NCBI GenBank assembly: GCA_963801505.1
Contig: CAWDEY010000020.1
Location: 62,001 to 126,000 of the forward strand
From: JAOUFP01 sp963801505
GTDB lineage: Bacteria; Nitrospirota; Thermodesulfovibrionia; Thermodesulfovibrionales; UBA6898
Length of the DNA stretch: 64,000 bases
Direction: 5' to 3'
Below, in pieces: positions 35,049-43,291 of this stretch; the first letter of the stretch is position 1, and each line of letters opens with the position of its first letter. A model generated the notes under the pieces. That model made no database searches. It was given only the letters and a program-made list of their open reading frames with translations, and was not told the DNA's origin. The position numbers and the translations under genes were made by a program.

Positions 35049-36311
35049 CTACGTTCCTTCTTCTATCGCCGGAAACTCCAATCCCTCTATCTCCTGCAAC
35101 GACTTCCCGGCAATGCCTTGCAAATCTCCATACATGCCCACTGTTGCTTGCATAACACGTGTAATCTGTTCCTCTCGCTTGGCCCATTGCTTTGTAATGG
35201 CCTTCTTCTCCTTGTCGAGGTCTTCCTGCATTGTAGAAAACGCCTCGACAATGGCATGAACGCGTTGACGGAAACGTGGGCCGGTAAGATATTGATAGAC
35301 CATCTCCATCTTGGTCTCCTGACCCTCATTGGCTTTACGGGCCGAGGCCAACTCTATTAACGTATGACGGAGCGTTACAGCAACCGGGAGTGCAGCCCTT
35401 GGATGTGTCACCCATACACCATCAACCAGCTCAAAGGTCTCCACCCCTTTCGGCAGGACCTGACTGACGATTACGGCAACTTCAGCCTTTGCCGCCCGCT
35501 GATCTTCACGCAATTTCGCAAGCCATCCGTCACTCCAGTTCTTGGTGCGTTTGGATTCCCATAAGATGGTACCGCAAGGCTGTCCTGATGTTCCGCACAC
35601 ACGATGCAGTATGTCGCCTCCATATTCACCTTTAGGTACAGGTTCAATTGTATCACGTGGAAATTTGCTCCTTAAAAGTTCTTCAAGTTCGAGCTCCTGG
35701 ACTTCTCCCTGGAGCTGCTGTGATCCCTGTTCTGCCCTGCGCTTGAGTTCTTCAATCTGTTTTTGCATCGAGGTAATGGTCTGCTCCTTTTCCATCACCC
35801 TGAGGTTCAATTTCTCCTCAGCTTCCTTTTGCGCCTGGTTACGGACAACAGATAGACCATCCTGGATCCTTTTCTCAATTGTAAGATCCAGTTCGCGTTT
35901 CGCGTCATCCAGTTCTCGTTGTTTACGAATAAGTTCAGCCTGTGCCTTCTGCGCCTCAGCGAGCTTTACGTCCCGCTGCTTGAGTATCTCCTGTAGATCG
36001 CATAGCTCTTTTGATTTCTGTTCAAAATCATTTGCAAGTGCAAGCCTGGCCTTTTTGCCTTCCTCGGCTGCGATCTTGACGCGTTCCTGTTTCAGCTTCT
36101 CGGCAAGTTGCTCTTCGATAGTCTCTCTTTGCTTTGCCAGCGCCTCTTCCCGCTCGCGAAGCGCAGTCTCCCGTTTGATCACATCGGCATCTTTTTGCGC
36201 CAGCTGTTTTTCAAACTCGCGGCGTGTCGCCTCTATCAACGGGGCCGCCAGAGATTCGGTAAGTTTAATCTCGTTCTTACATTTTGGACAGGTAATCGTT
36301 GGTTCTGTCAT
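35049..36311 (-). CDS. DUF2130 protein (coiled coil plus nuclease-like domain)
   Basis: A 420-aa cytoplasmic protein. A short zinc-ribbon-like N-terminus (TCPKCKNEIKL) precedes a long charged coiled coil from about residue 20 to 220. The DUF2130 domain follows with GEYGGDILHRVCG and TILWESKRTKNW, where D...E-x-K resembles a PD-(D/E)xK core. VETFELVDGVWVTHPRAALP follows. The start at 36311 is chosen because AGGAGAGGCAT stands before it; a frame from 36383 lacks such a site. DNA-end or structural roles have been guessed for the family; none is established. It is a single gene. Confidence 0.88.
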   Translation of the reverse strand: MTEPTITCPKCKNEIKLTESLAAPLIEATRREFEKQLAQKDADVIKRETALREREEALAKQRETIEEQLAEKLKQERVKIAAEEGKKARLALANDFEQKSKELCDLQEILKQRDVKLAEAQKAQAELIRKQRELDDAKRELDLTIEKRIQDGLSVVRNQAQKEAEEKLNLRVMEKEQTITSMQKQIEELKRRAEQGSQQLQGEVQELELEELLRSKFPRDTIEPVPKGEYGGDILHRVCGTSGQPCGTILWESKRTKNWSDGWLAKLREDQRAAKAEVAVIVSQVLPKGVETFELVDGVWVTHPRAALPVAVTLRHTLIELASARKANEGQETKMEMVYQYLTGPRFRQRVHAIVEAFSTMQEDLDKEKKAITKQWAKREEQITRVMQATVGMYGDLQGIAGKSLQEIEGLEFPAIEEGT

Positions 36312-36522
36312 ATGCCTCTCCTGACATCTGCCTTCCAGATAAATTTTGTTTCCGATTATCTCAAGTGGAATAAGCTCTTTCATTATACTCTGCTTCCCTT
36401 GGCATGAGTCCTGTAGTCGTGTCTACGTCCATTTCCCTGCACCCCATTTGATTTTCCACGCTTAGAAGCGCCTACTGTTGGCTGCGTTCTCTGCGAACTC
36501 CGTGTTAACTGCTCTATTTAGT

Positions 36523-36651
36523 GTCTGTGTACAAACTGCCATTTTTATTTTTTGCCGTCATTCTCGTTAAGGCGGGAATCCAGTGTTTTCAATAGGTTTT
36601 GGATCCCCGGGTCAAGCCCGAGGATGACGACTTCTTAATTTATACACAGAC
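36523..36651. repeat. MITE-like element, family A copy 3 (complete)
   Basis: Terminal inverted repeats GTCTGTGTACAAA (36523-36535) and TTTATACACAGAC (36639-36651) differ at one position. The 129-bp body contains GTCATTCTCGTTAAGGCGGG and CCCCGGGTCAAGCCCGAGGA. It has no coding capacity. ATTTAG occurs close outside both ends and may be a target duplication. The remaining parts of the 634-bp spacer around it (36312-36522 and 36652-36848) show no gene. Confidence 0.75.
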
Positions 36652-36848
36652 ATTATTTAGGATTAATCATAATCCGTTATGCCTTTTAAAGACAAGGACT
36701 ATTCGCTTTTCAAATATCTGCAGACAGGACAGTTTATGTACATAACGATATTAATGGTAGAGAGTGGAAAAGAGCGAAAATGAATTAAAAAGCATATTTC
36801 TTTGCTCAATCAGCTTTCATTTTGGCCTTTCAAACCTATTTAGCTTCC

Positions 36849-36877
36849 TTGACATCCCATGAGCATCATGATAATTT
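36849..36877 (+). promoter_or_regulatory. Promoter of the exported-protein pair
   Basis: TTGACA (36849-36854), a 17-nt spacer and TAATTT (36872-36877), 68 nt upstream of the ATG at 36946. Confidence 0.5.
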
Positions 36878-36945
36878 TTATTATATAACGGAGTTGCGAC
36901 ATTCTTTGTAAGTCTCATATAACCGTAGGGTAATGAGGACAAAAA

Positions 36946-37599
36946 ATGAAGACATTCAGACAGGCATTAATTGTGATTGTTGCAGTGATGGGCCTATGTG
37001 CAGCAGGCATGGTTGCTGCTGAGACCTATCAGCGAGATGGCCATTACGGTGCTTCCAGGGGTTATGGTACTGACGGCAGTCATCGGAGCGGCAGTAATTC
37101 CGGCGGCTACTACCGGGGTGACGGGCATTACGGAGGCCACCGGGGCGACGGGCATTACAGAGGTCACTATGATAGGTCGCACTTTAGCGTGTTTTTCGGT
37201 GACCCTTTTTGGTACTCGTATTGGGATTATCCTCTTTATTATCCTTACGCCTATCCATACTCCCCTTATTATTATCCTTATGGGGGGGGTACTGCGCCAT
37301 CAATGCCCCAGGAATACATAGAGCAGGAGGAGCCTGATGAGACCGCTGCCTCAACAACTTCAGGTCTCTGGTACTTTTGCCCGAAATCAAAAGCCTATTA
37401 TCCATATATTAAGGCATGTCCGGGCGGATGGCAGACAGTGCCGGCATCGCCTTATGGCGAAGCTAATGAGCCTGGATCCGATCCGTCGGGGGCCTGGTAT
37501 TACTGCCCTGAGTCAAAGGCCTATTACCCTTACATAAAAGAATGCCCGGGTGGCTGGCAGATAACATCGGCACAGCCGCCTTCAAAGGCAGGGAGGTAA
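36946..37599 (+). CDS. Exported Gly/Tyr/His-rich protein with two CP-YYPY-CPGGW repeats
   Basis: 217 aa. A signal peptide (QALIVIVAVMGLCAAGMVAA) leads into a Gly-His-Tyr-rich segment with repeated DGHYGG/GDGHYRGH units (residues about 30-80). A Tyr/Pro-rich stretch follows (YPYAYPYSPYYYPYG). The C-terminus has two tandem copies of the pattern W-Y-[FY]-C-P-x-S-K-A-Y-Y-P-Y-I-K-x-C-P-G-G-W-Q, each with two Cys. Such repeats occur in periplasmic proteins of unknown function in proteobacteria. The next gene starts 5 nt after its stop. Periplasmic or outer-membrane location and metal binding by the His-rich part are inference. Confidence 0.8.
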   Translation: MKTFRQALIVIVAVMGLCAAGMVAAETYQRDGHYGASRGYGTDGSHRSGSNSGGYYRGDGHYGGHRGDGHYRGHYDRSHFSVFFGDPFWYSYWDYPLYYPYAYPYSPYYYPYGGGTAPSMPQEYIEQEEPDETAASTTSGLWYFCPKSKAYYPYIKACPGGWQTVPASPYGEANEPGSDPSGAWYYCPESKAYYPYIKECPGGWQITSAQPPSKAGR

Positions 37600-37603
37600 G
37601 ATT

Positions 37604-38146
37604 ATGAAACGCTTATTTATGTTTCCACTCATTGTGATTGTCTCAATGCTCTCAGCGTGCGCGACAATGCCGACCGGGCCCAGCGTAATGGTCCTTCCTG
37701 GCGAAGGCAAGAGCTTTGAGCAGTTCCGCAACGACGAATCCATATGCCGTCAGTTCGCCTACGAGCAGGTGGGGGGAGTGGCAGGACAACAGGCAGCACA
37801 GAACTCTCAAGTAACTAGCGCTGTTGTCGGTACGGCTCTGGGCGCAGCCGCAGGCGCGGCCATTGGCAGTGCCTCAGGCGATATGGGCTCGGGTGCGGCC
37901 ATAGGCGCCGGCGCCGGTCTGCTCTACGGCAGCGCCGTGGGCAGCAGTTACGCTTATGGTTCCTACTACGAGGCCCAGCGTCGTTACGACAACGCTTACC
38001 TGCAGTGCATGTACGCCAAGGGCAACCAGATACCAGGCTACCGGCGTAGCACCCGTTCGTCAGCCCCTGCGCCGACCAAGAGGTCGTACTATCCTCCGCC
38101 GCCTCCGGCTGACTATCCACCGCCGCCTGATTACGACGATCAATAA
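37604..38146 (+). CDS. Glycine-zipper outer-membrane lipoprotein
   Basis: 180 aa with a lipobox (LSACAT, Cys19). Residues about 65-105 form a glycine zipper (VVGTALGAAAGAAIGSAS, GAAIGAGAGLLYGSAVG), a membrane-inserting motif of the YMGG/OmpA-associated type. It is followed by QRRYDNAYLQCMYAKGNQIP and a Pro/Tyr-rich tail (YYPPPPPADYPPPPDYDDQ). GGAGG precedes the ATG. It is co-transcribed with the Gly/Tyr-rich protein (5-nt spacer), so the pair probably works together at the envelope. Exact role unknown. Confidence 0.83.
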   Translation: MKRLFMFPLIVIVSMLSACATMPTGPSVMVLPGEGKSFEQFRNDESICRQFAYEQVGGVAGQQAAQNSQVTSAVVGTALGAAAGAAIGSASGDMGSGAAIGAGAGLLYGSAVGSSYAYGSYYEAQRRYDNAYLQCMYAKGNQIPGYRRSTRSSAPAPTKRSYYPPPPPADYPPPPDYDDQ

Positions 38147-38165
38147 TTGACGGCCGCTAAGTTAT

Positions 38166-38273
38166 GGAATCAGGTGTTTAGACTGAAGGCTGAAGTATAT
38201 TAATCATCTGTCGCCTTGTGGATCGTCGTTGCCTTAAAACCTTCTACCTTCAGTCTATCCACCTAAATAGCTG
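38166..38273. repeat. Palindromic intergenic repeat, family C copy 2
   Basis: The left end CAGGTGTTTAGACTGAAGGC plus TGAAG and the reverse complement of the right end (CTTCTACCTTCAGTCTATCC plus ACCTA) match over about 25 bp. The element fills the spacer between the glycine-zipper gene and the convergent hom gene, so its hairpin could also serve as a bidirectional terminator. Confidence 0.72.
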
Positions 38274-38280
38274 CAAATTT

Positions 38281-39579
38281 TCAGACCTGTTCCTTGCCCT
38301 CCACCCTTATGAAGACTGTTTTACCAGTGACTATCTTCAACTTGTTAATCTCTTTGACAGCAGAAAGAACGTCCTTTTCCCTCGCGCTATGGGTAAGGAC
38401 CACCAGTGGAACAGTTTTGCCTTCTCTTCTGTCTTTTTGTATAACAGAGGCGATGCTTATGTTGTATTTTCCAAGTATGCCTGAAATCCTTGAAAGCACA
38501 CCTGGTTTATCAATCGCTGAAAATCTGAAGAAATACCTGGACCTCACATCATCCATCTTCAGGAGGTTCTTCCCTTTTCCGTCTCTTGAAAAAAGAGGGT
38601 TCCTTCCAATAGTATTATTTGCAATATTACAGGAAATATCAGCTATATCACTGACAACAGCGCTGCCTGTAGGCATATCACCGGCGCCCCGTCCGTAATA
38701 GAGCGTTGAACCTACGGCATCGCCTTCCACATAAACAGCATTAAAGACGCCGTCCACCTTTGAAATCAGAAAATCTTCAGGGACCATCGTAGGATGCACC
38801 CTAAGCTCAATCTTCCCGTTCGTCTCCTTTGTAATAGCAAGCAGTTTCAGTTTGTACCCCAGTTCACGGGCAAACTCTATGTCAACGGCCGATATCCAGG
38901 ATATGCCCTCACAGTATACGTCTTTGAGGCTGAACTGCGTCCCATAGGCCAGGGAAGCGAGTATGGCGAGTTTATGGGCTGAATCTATGCCTTCGATGTC
39001 ATAGGTCGGATCTGCCTCAGCATATCCGAGCTTCTGGGCCTCTTTCAGGACTTCGGCGAACCCGGCATTTTCGTCAGACATCTTCGACAGTATATAATTT
39101 GTCGTTCCATTAATTATCCCGTATATCGACTTTATCCTGTTTGCAACCAGCCCTTCACTGATGATTTTGATAATAGGTATGCCGCCTGCCACAGAGGCCT
39201 CAAAGCCAATTTTTACTCCTGCTTTTTCAGCAGCCTTGAATATCTCCTTGCCATGGGTAGCCAGCAGGGCCTTGTTGGCAGTCACCACGTGCTTTCCGTT
39301 TTTGATCGCCTTAAGCATGATCTCTTTTGCTACGGTGGTCCCGCCTATGAGTTCAACGATAATATGGATATCCGGATCAGTGATTACAGAGTCCGCATCA
39401 GTTGTCAGAACACCTTTTGGAAGCTTGATGCCCCTGTCTCTTTTAATATCAAGGTCCGCTATTTTCTTGAGGTTTATATCCACTCCGGTACGGTCCCTCA
39501 GGAGCTTCCTGTTTTCAATAAGTATCTTTGCCGTTCCTGTCCCTACTGTTCCAAAACCAATAATCCCAACATTAATCAT
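38281..39579 (-). CDS. hom: Homoserine dehydrogenase
   Basis: Reduces aspartate semialdehyde to homoserine for threonine and methionine synthesis. GIIGFGTVGTGTAKIL is the NAD(P) Rossmann motif. GIINGTTNYILSKM and LGYAEADPTYDIEGIDSAHK are the substrate/catalytic signatures with the key Lys and Asp. A C-terminal ACT domain (about residues 350-430, YFFRFSAIDKPGVLSRISGI) usually mediates threonine inhibition. At 432 aa it is the monofunctional form. It overlaps the aminotransferase gene upstream by 4 nt. Confidence 0.96.
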   Translation of the reverse strand: MINVGIIGFGTVGTGTAKILIENRKLLRDRTGVDINLKKIADLDIKRDRGIKLPKGVLTTDADSVITDPDIHIIVELIGGTTVAKEIMLKAIKNGKHVVTANKALLATHGKEIFKAAEKAGVKIGFEASVAGGIPIIKIISEGLVANRIKSIYGIINGTTNYILSKMSDENAGFAEVLKEAQKLGYAEADPTYDIEGIDSAHKLAILASLAYGTQFSLKDVYCEGISWISAVDIEFARELGYKLKLLAITKETNGKIELRVHPTMVPEDFLISKVDGVFNAVYVEGDAVGSTLYYGRGAGDMPTGSAVVSDIADISCNIANNTIGRNPLFSRDGKGKNLLKMDDVRSRYFFRFSAIDKPGVLSRISGILGKYNISIASVIQKDRREGKTVPLVVLTHSAREKDVLSAVKEINKLKIVTGKTVFIRVEGKEQV

Positions 39580-40751
39580 TTGTTTATCACCTTCTTTATT
39601 CCTTTGGTTGCCTGCCTGATCCTGTGTTCATTTTCAACCAGGGCGAACCTCACATAATTGTCTCCACCCTCTCCAAATCCAATGCCAGGGGACACAGCCA
39701 CACCGGCCTCTTTTATAAGCAGTTTGCAAAATTCAAGTGAGCCCATCTTCCTGAACCTCTCAGGTATCTCAGCCCAGGCAAACATAGTTGCCTTGGGCGG
39801 TTCTATTGGCCATCCCGCCTGTTTCAGACCTTTTACCAGAACGTTCCTTCTCCTTTCATAGACCCTCCGCATCTCTTCCACGCAGTCCTGAGGTCCGCGC
39901 AATGCAACGATGCTCGCGATCTGTATAGGCTGGAACATTCCGTAATCCAGATAACTCTTGATCTTGATCAAGGCACCGACAATCTCTTTGTTCCCTACGC
40001 AAAACCCCACTCTCCAGCCGGCCATGGAATAACTCTTCGTGAGGGAATAAAACTCAACCCCCACGTCCTTTGCACCGGGCGCCTGCAAAAAACTCGGCGC
40101 CTTATAGTCGTCAAAGACAAGATCAGCATAGGCCAGGTCATGGATAACAATAATATTGTTTTCTTTTGCGAAAGCAACAACTTTTTTAAAAAAATCCAGG
40201 CCATCTACTACCTGGGTAGTAGGATTATGAGGGAAGTTCATTATCAGCATTTTCGGTCTCGGCCATGAGGTCTTATACGCCTTTTCCATCTCTTGGAAAA
40301 AGTCAGTTCCAGGGCCTACAGGTACGGTCCTGATCTCTCCACCTGCAATAATAACACTGTAGGGATGTATGGGATATGCAGGGGTTGGTGTCAATACAAC
40401 ATCACCGGGTGTGACAGTAGCAAGCACCAGGTGAGACAGCCCTTCTTTTGAGCCTATAGTAACAACAGCCTCTGATTCAGGGTCAAGATCAACATCATAA
40501 CGGTTTTTATACCATTCGCATATGGCCATACGCAGCTGTGTTATGCCCTTTGATGCGGAATAACGGTGATTTTTGGGTTTCCTGGCAGCTTCTATAAGCT
40601 TATCAACAATATGTTTGGGAGTAGCTCCGTCAGGATTGCCCATGCCGAGGTCTATAATATCTTCCCCTCTCCTTCTGGCTTCCATCTTGAGGTTATTTAC
40701 AATCGCAAAAACATATGGCGGCAACCTCTTGATCCGGTTGAATTCATACAT
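39576..40751 (-). CDS. Class I/II PLP aminotransferase (AlaC / LL-diaminopimelate aminotransferase group)
   Basis: 391 aa from the preferred start. YSLTKSYSMAGWRVGFCVG contains the PLP Lys, NFPHNPTTQVVD the cofactor-binding Asn, and GFGEGGDNYVRFALVENEHR the substrate carboxylate Arg. The group contains alanine transaminase AlaC and DapL-type enzymes. Context with hom suggests aspartate-family amino acids, for example aspartate or methionine transamination, but this is inference. The start at 40751 has AGGAG 10 nt upstream and overlaps the lipA stop by 8 nt; a longer version from 40772 is less likely. Middle gene of lipA-aminotransferase-hom. Confidence 0.9.
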   Translation of the reverse strand: MYEFNRIKRLPPYVFAIVNNLKMEARRRGEDIIDLGMGNPDGATPKHIVDKLIEAARKPKNHRYSASKGITQLRMAICEWYKNRYDVDLDPESEAVVTIGSKEGLSHLVLATVTPGDVVLTPTPAYPIHPYSVIIAGGEIRTVPVGPGTDFFQEMEKAYKTSWPRPKMLIMNFPHNPTTQVVDGLDFFKKVVAFAKENNIIVIHDLAYADLVFDDYKAPSFLQAPGAKDVGVEFYSLTKSYSMAGWRVGFCVGNKEIVGALIKIKSYLDYGMFQPIQIASIVALRGPQDCVEEMRRVYERRRNVLVKGLKQAGWPIEPPKATMFAWAEIPERFRKMGSLEFCKLLIKEAGVAVSPGIGFGEGGDNYVRFALVENEHRIRQATKGIKKVINK

Positions 40752-41592
40752 GTTCGTACATCTCCTCTGCATTCATAGAGCTTCTTACAAGCGGTCCAGA
40801 AGCCGCGTATTTAAATCCCATATCAAGGGCCTTTAGCCTCAGGTCTTCAAAGACCGCAGGCAGGATGTATTTTACCACAGGAAGGTTCTTCTTTGTGGGC
40901 CTCAGATACTGCCCTATTGTAACAAAATCGCAATCAACTTTTCGCAGGTCCGCCAGGATTTTGATGACTTCATCATATGTCTCGCCAAGCCCGAGCATAA
41001 AGCCGGATTTTGTGAAAATATCAGTGGACAGCTCCTTTGCCTGCCTCAGCACTGACAGAGACCTTTCGTATTTTGCAGACGGCCTGACAACAGGATAAAG
41101 CCTCGGAACTGTTTCTATGTTATGATTGAACACATCAGGTCCGGCATCCAGAACTGTCCTGAGGGAAATGATATCACCAAGAAAATCCGGAGTGAGGACC
41201 TCTATCTTCGCAAGAGGCATCCTTTTCCTTACAGCGCCAATGGTCCTTGCAAACTGTCCGGCTCCGCCATCCGGCAAGTCATCCCTTGTTACAGAAGTAA
41301 TGACTATATATTTAAGCTTCATCTCTGAAGCTGCCTCCGCAACATTTTCCGGCTCATCCTTATCTACTTCAGACGGACTAAAGGCCTCTATTGAACAAAA
41401 ACCGCAGTTTCTCGTACAACCCGGTCCAAGGATCATAAAGGTCGCAGTGGGTTTCGCAAAGCACTCCCCCCTGTTAGGACAACGGGCCTCTTCACATACA
41501 GTAGAGAGTTTATGACGTCTCAACAAATGTTTCGTTTCATGACTATCGGCGCGGTTTTGTGTCCGTATCCAATCAGGCAATCTCATAGTCAT
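40744..41592 (-). CDS. lipA: Lipoyl synthase
   Basis: Radical SAM enzyme that inserts two sulfurs into octanoyl groups on dehydrogenase/GcvH domains. CEEARCPNRGEC is the auxiliary 4Fe-4S cluster (CX4CX5C) and CTRNCGFC the radical SAM cluster (CX3CX2C). The C-terminal RSSMNAEE matches the conserved RSSY-type end, where Ser ligates the auxiliary cluster. At 282 aa it is standard. Two ATGs are close together (41592 and 41586). No Shine-Dalgarno sequence is present, and a promoter at 41623-41595 would start RNA at about 41588, so translation is probably leaderless from 41586. Confidence 0.95.
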   Translation of the reverse strand: MTMRLPDWIRTQNRADSHETKHLLRRHKLSTVCEEARCPNRGECFAKPTATFMILGPGCTRNCGFCSIEAFSPSEVDKDEPENVAEAASEMKLKYIVITSVTRDDLPDGGAGQFARTIGAVRKRMPLAKIEVLTPDFLGDIISLRTVLDAGPDVFNHNIETVPRLYPVVRPSAKYERSLSVLRQAKELSTDIFTKSGFMLGLGETYDEVIKILADLRKVDCDFVTIGQYLRPTKKNLPVVKYILPAVFEDLRLKALDMGFKYAASGPLVRSSMNAEEMYEHV

Positions 41593-41594
41593 TA

Positions 41595-41623
41595 AAATTA
41601 ATGGAATTAGATAACTTTGTCAA
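41595..41623 (-). promoter_or_regulatory. Promoter of the lipA operon, leaderless type
   Basis: TTGACA (41623-41618), a 17-nt spacer, TAATTT (41600-41595), which ends 2 nt before the first lipA ATG and 8 nt before the second. Confidence 0.6.
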
Positions 41624-41689
41624 TTTTATCAGGCATAGTTGAAGACTCCCTCGGGCAAGGCCGAAGGGAACTCAATCCAGGGATTACTT

Positions 41690-41752
41690 GTAACCGTGAC
41701 TGGAGAAAAAGCATCTGTAGAAAACGGCTTTTCCCCCTGTCACGGGTTGCAT
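41690..41752 (-). terminator. Large inverted repeat, probable terminator
   Basis: GTAACCGTGACTGGAGAAAA plus AGC on the plus strand pairs with GGCTTTTCCCCCTGTCACGG plus GTTGC, an imperfect stem of about 22 bp. It lies 31 nt after the stop of the OB-fold-like gene and before the lipA promoter. Confidence 0.5.
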
Positions 41753-41783
41753 TAAACGATACGATTGAATGGCACTGCTGTTA

Positions 41784-42239
41784 TTAGCGTACTCTTTGTC
41801 CCCGCCAGACCGGAAGGCAGGTCTGAGGATTTCTCAGTTCGATGGTCTGGTCGTCAATTGTGATGGAGAGTATGACCTTCCTGTCGGAAAGAGTGACCCC
41901 TGTTGCCAGGACGGATACACTCTCGCCTATTTCAGGTCTGTCGATATTATTTAAGTCCCAGTACCAGATCGGACCCAGACCAAACAGCGTCTGAGAGCTG
42001 TTGTCCGTCGTGACAGTAAGACCTGAACCAGGGACCCAGGCGTCAGTCACTATGCCTGTTATGGTTTCCGGACTTCCGCTGCAGATGTTCTGGAACTGCA
42101 GATTAATCATCTGTCCCTGTTCAGATCCGGCCAAGGCCCATGAACGTCCTCCAGGGCATGTTCCAGGCCCTGCGCCGAAGACTGTCTGACTCACCATAAT
42201 AACAAACAAAACAGGTAACACTGCAATAAACTTTTTCAT
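41784..42239 (-). CDS. Exported OB-fold-like protein, paralogue 1
   Basis: 151 aa from the ATG with GGAGGCTACAA upstream. A signal peptide (MKKFIAVLPVLFVIMVSQTV) ends FGA. The mature part is all beta: ITGIVTDAWVPGSGLTVTTD, GPIWYWDL, ESVSVLATG, QTIELRNPQTCLPVWRG. The order and spacing match the protein at 42774-43217 (IKGKVTSIS, APPWYLDQ, LELEVTGSK, KEISLRDADYRPLWGKG), so the two are paralogues resembling periplasmic OB-fold proteins. Binding of metal, nucleotide or oligosaccharide is possible. It lies in a group controlled by the adjacent NtrC-type regulator (inference). Confidence 0.75.
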   Translation of the reverse strand: MKKFIAVLPVLFVIMVSQTVFGAGPGTCPGGRSWALAGSEQGQMINLQFQNICSGSPETITGIVTDAWVPGSGLTVTTDNSSQTLFGLGPIWYWDLNNIDRPEIGESVSVLATGVTLSDRKVILSITIDDQTIELRNPQTCLPVWRGQRVR

Positions 42240-42267
42240 TTGTAGCCTCCAGTCAATATAATAAAAG

Positions 42268-42576
42268 CTAGTTCCCTGATGCGCCTCGGCCAAACCCGCT
42301 CCCGTCCAGAGGCCTTGACTGTGTGCCGTTGCCGAAGCCATTCCCGGTTCCGTCCATCGGGCGTTTCCCTGTGGTATTGCCAACCCCTCTCTGACCTGCC
42401 GGATTGGCCTGAACGGTCCCCGGGGTTGAAGCACATGTGCCGTCTCTCAGCCGTAGATTCTCTCCCCTGCTGGTTCCGGCTGCGCCTCTACCCTTGGCCT
42501 CAACTCCTGATACTACGACACTTACAAGCATTACACCCACTATTAGACCTGCTGGAATTATTCTGCTCTTTTCCAT
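42268..42576 (-). CDS. Small exported Gly/Arg/Thr-rich protein
   Basis: 102 aa from the ATG that follows AGGAGG by 8 nt. The signal peptide (IIPAGLIVGVMLVSVVVSGV) ends EAKG. The mature chain is low-complexity and probably disordered, rich in Gly, Arg, Asn and Thr, with a single Cys in RLRDGTCAS. No family is recognised. It lies 28 nt before the OB-fold paralogue 1 start, so both are likely read from the sigma-54-like promoter at 42615-42630. Confidence 0.65.
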   Translation of the reverse strand: MEKSRIIPAGLIVGVMLVSVVVSGVEAKGRGAAGTSRGENLRLRDGTCASTPGTVQANPAGQRGVGNTTGKRPMDGTGNGFGNGTQSRPLDGSGFGRGASGN

Positions 42577-42614
42577 CTGTTTCACCTCCTCTCTTGTTTC
42601 GCTGATACCATAAT

Positions 42615-42630
42615 TGCAAATGCCATACCA
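42615..42630 (-). promoter_or_regulatory. Sigma-54 type promoter
   Basis: On the minus strand TGGTATGGCATTTGCA: GG and GC are separated by exactly 10 nt, and the -12 element TTGCA is perfect. It lies 39 nt before the ATG at 42576. The adjacent regulator gene encodes a sigma-54 activator. Confidence 0.6.
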
Positions 42631-42773
42631 TATGGTTTGATATCAGATAAAGGGGGCGCTTTACGTCTGAATGGCTAAAATATTGGAAGAGGAGGGAGGA
42701 AGAGTTACCTGATCATGTGCAGATCCTGCACTACGTCATGCAATAATTGCATCCGGGATGATTAGAAGCGTTT

Positions 42774-43217
42774 CTATCGAGACAGCCTGTCACGCCATCT
42801 GCCTTTGCCCCATAGAGGTCTGTAATCGGCATCTCTAAGGCTTATCTCTTTGCCGGTCGAAAGGAATTTAATACGGCCACCTATAACATATATGATCCCG
42901 TCATCGCCAAAGTACTTTGATCCGGTTACTTCCAGTTCGAGTCCACTGAAAAAGCTGATCTTCTCCTGATCAAGGTACCATGGCGGGGCGGTAATTACTT
43001 CATACGTCTTGCTTGAGGAAACAAGACTCAGAATAAGAGGACCTCTCTCCCCCCTGGATATCGACGTTACTTTGCCTTTTATCGATACCTCTGTGTTCTC
43101 GTCATACCCCTCTTTCACATCAGACGCTGCGTAAGCCCATACAAATAAAAAAGGCTGAAATAAAAAAGCAAACACGACAATATATCCGACCACGAAGAGT
43201 TTATTAATTTGCATCAT
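42774..43217 (-). CDS. Exported OB-fold-like protein, paralogue 2
   Basis: 147 aa from ATG 43217, with AAGGAG 11 nt upstream; a GTG at 43229 is the alternative. The signal peptide is KLFVVGYIVVFAFLFQPFLF followed by a VWAYAA cleavage region. Mature beta-barrel sequence: VSIKGKVTSISRGERGPLIL, APPWYLDQEKI, LELEVTGSKYFGD, IIYVIGGRIKFLSTGKEISL, ending RPLWGKGRWRD. It is clearly related to the protein at 41784-42239. It follows a sigma-54-like site and is the gene next to the two-component pair. Confidence 0.75.
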   Translation of the reverse strand: MMQINKLFVVGYIVVFAFLFQPFLFVWAYAASDVKEGYDENTEVSIKGKVTSISRGERGPLILSLVSSSKTYEVITAPPWYLDQEKISFFSGLELEVTGSKYFGDDGIIYVIGGRIKFLSTGKEISLRDADYRPLWGKGRWRDRLSR

Positions 43218-43243
43218 ATTCTTTGTCACTCCTTTCTAAGATA

Positions 43244-43259
43244 TACAAAGACTGTGCCA
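43244..43259 (-). promoter_or_regulatory. Sigma-54 type promoter, slightly off consensus
   Basis: TGGCACAGTCTTTGTA on the minus strand. The -24 element TGGCAC is perfect; the -12 element reads TTGTA instead of TTGCA. It is 27 nt before the ATG at 43217. Confidence 0.5.
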
Positions 43260-43291
43260 AATATCACATTCAGGGTAATAGACCCCGACGC

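Noticed and set aside
35542..36324. A 260-aa Ser-rich plus-strand frame over the DUF2130 gene
   Set aside because: It mirrors the Glu/Lys-rich coiled coil on the other strand; the Ser/Cys runs are an artefact of the complement.
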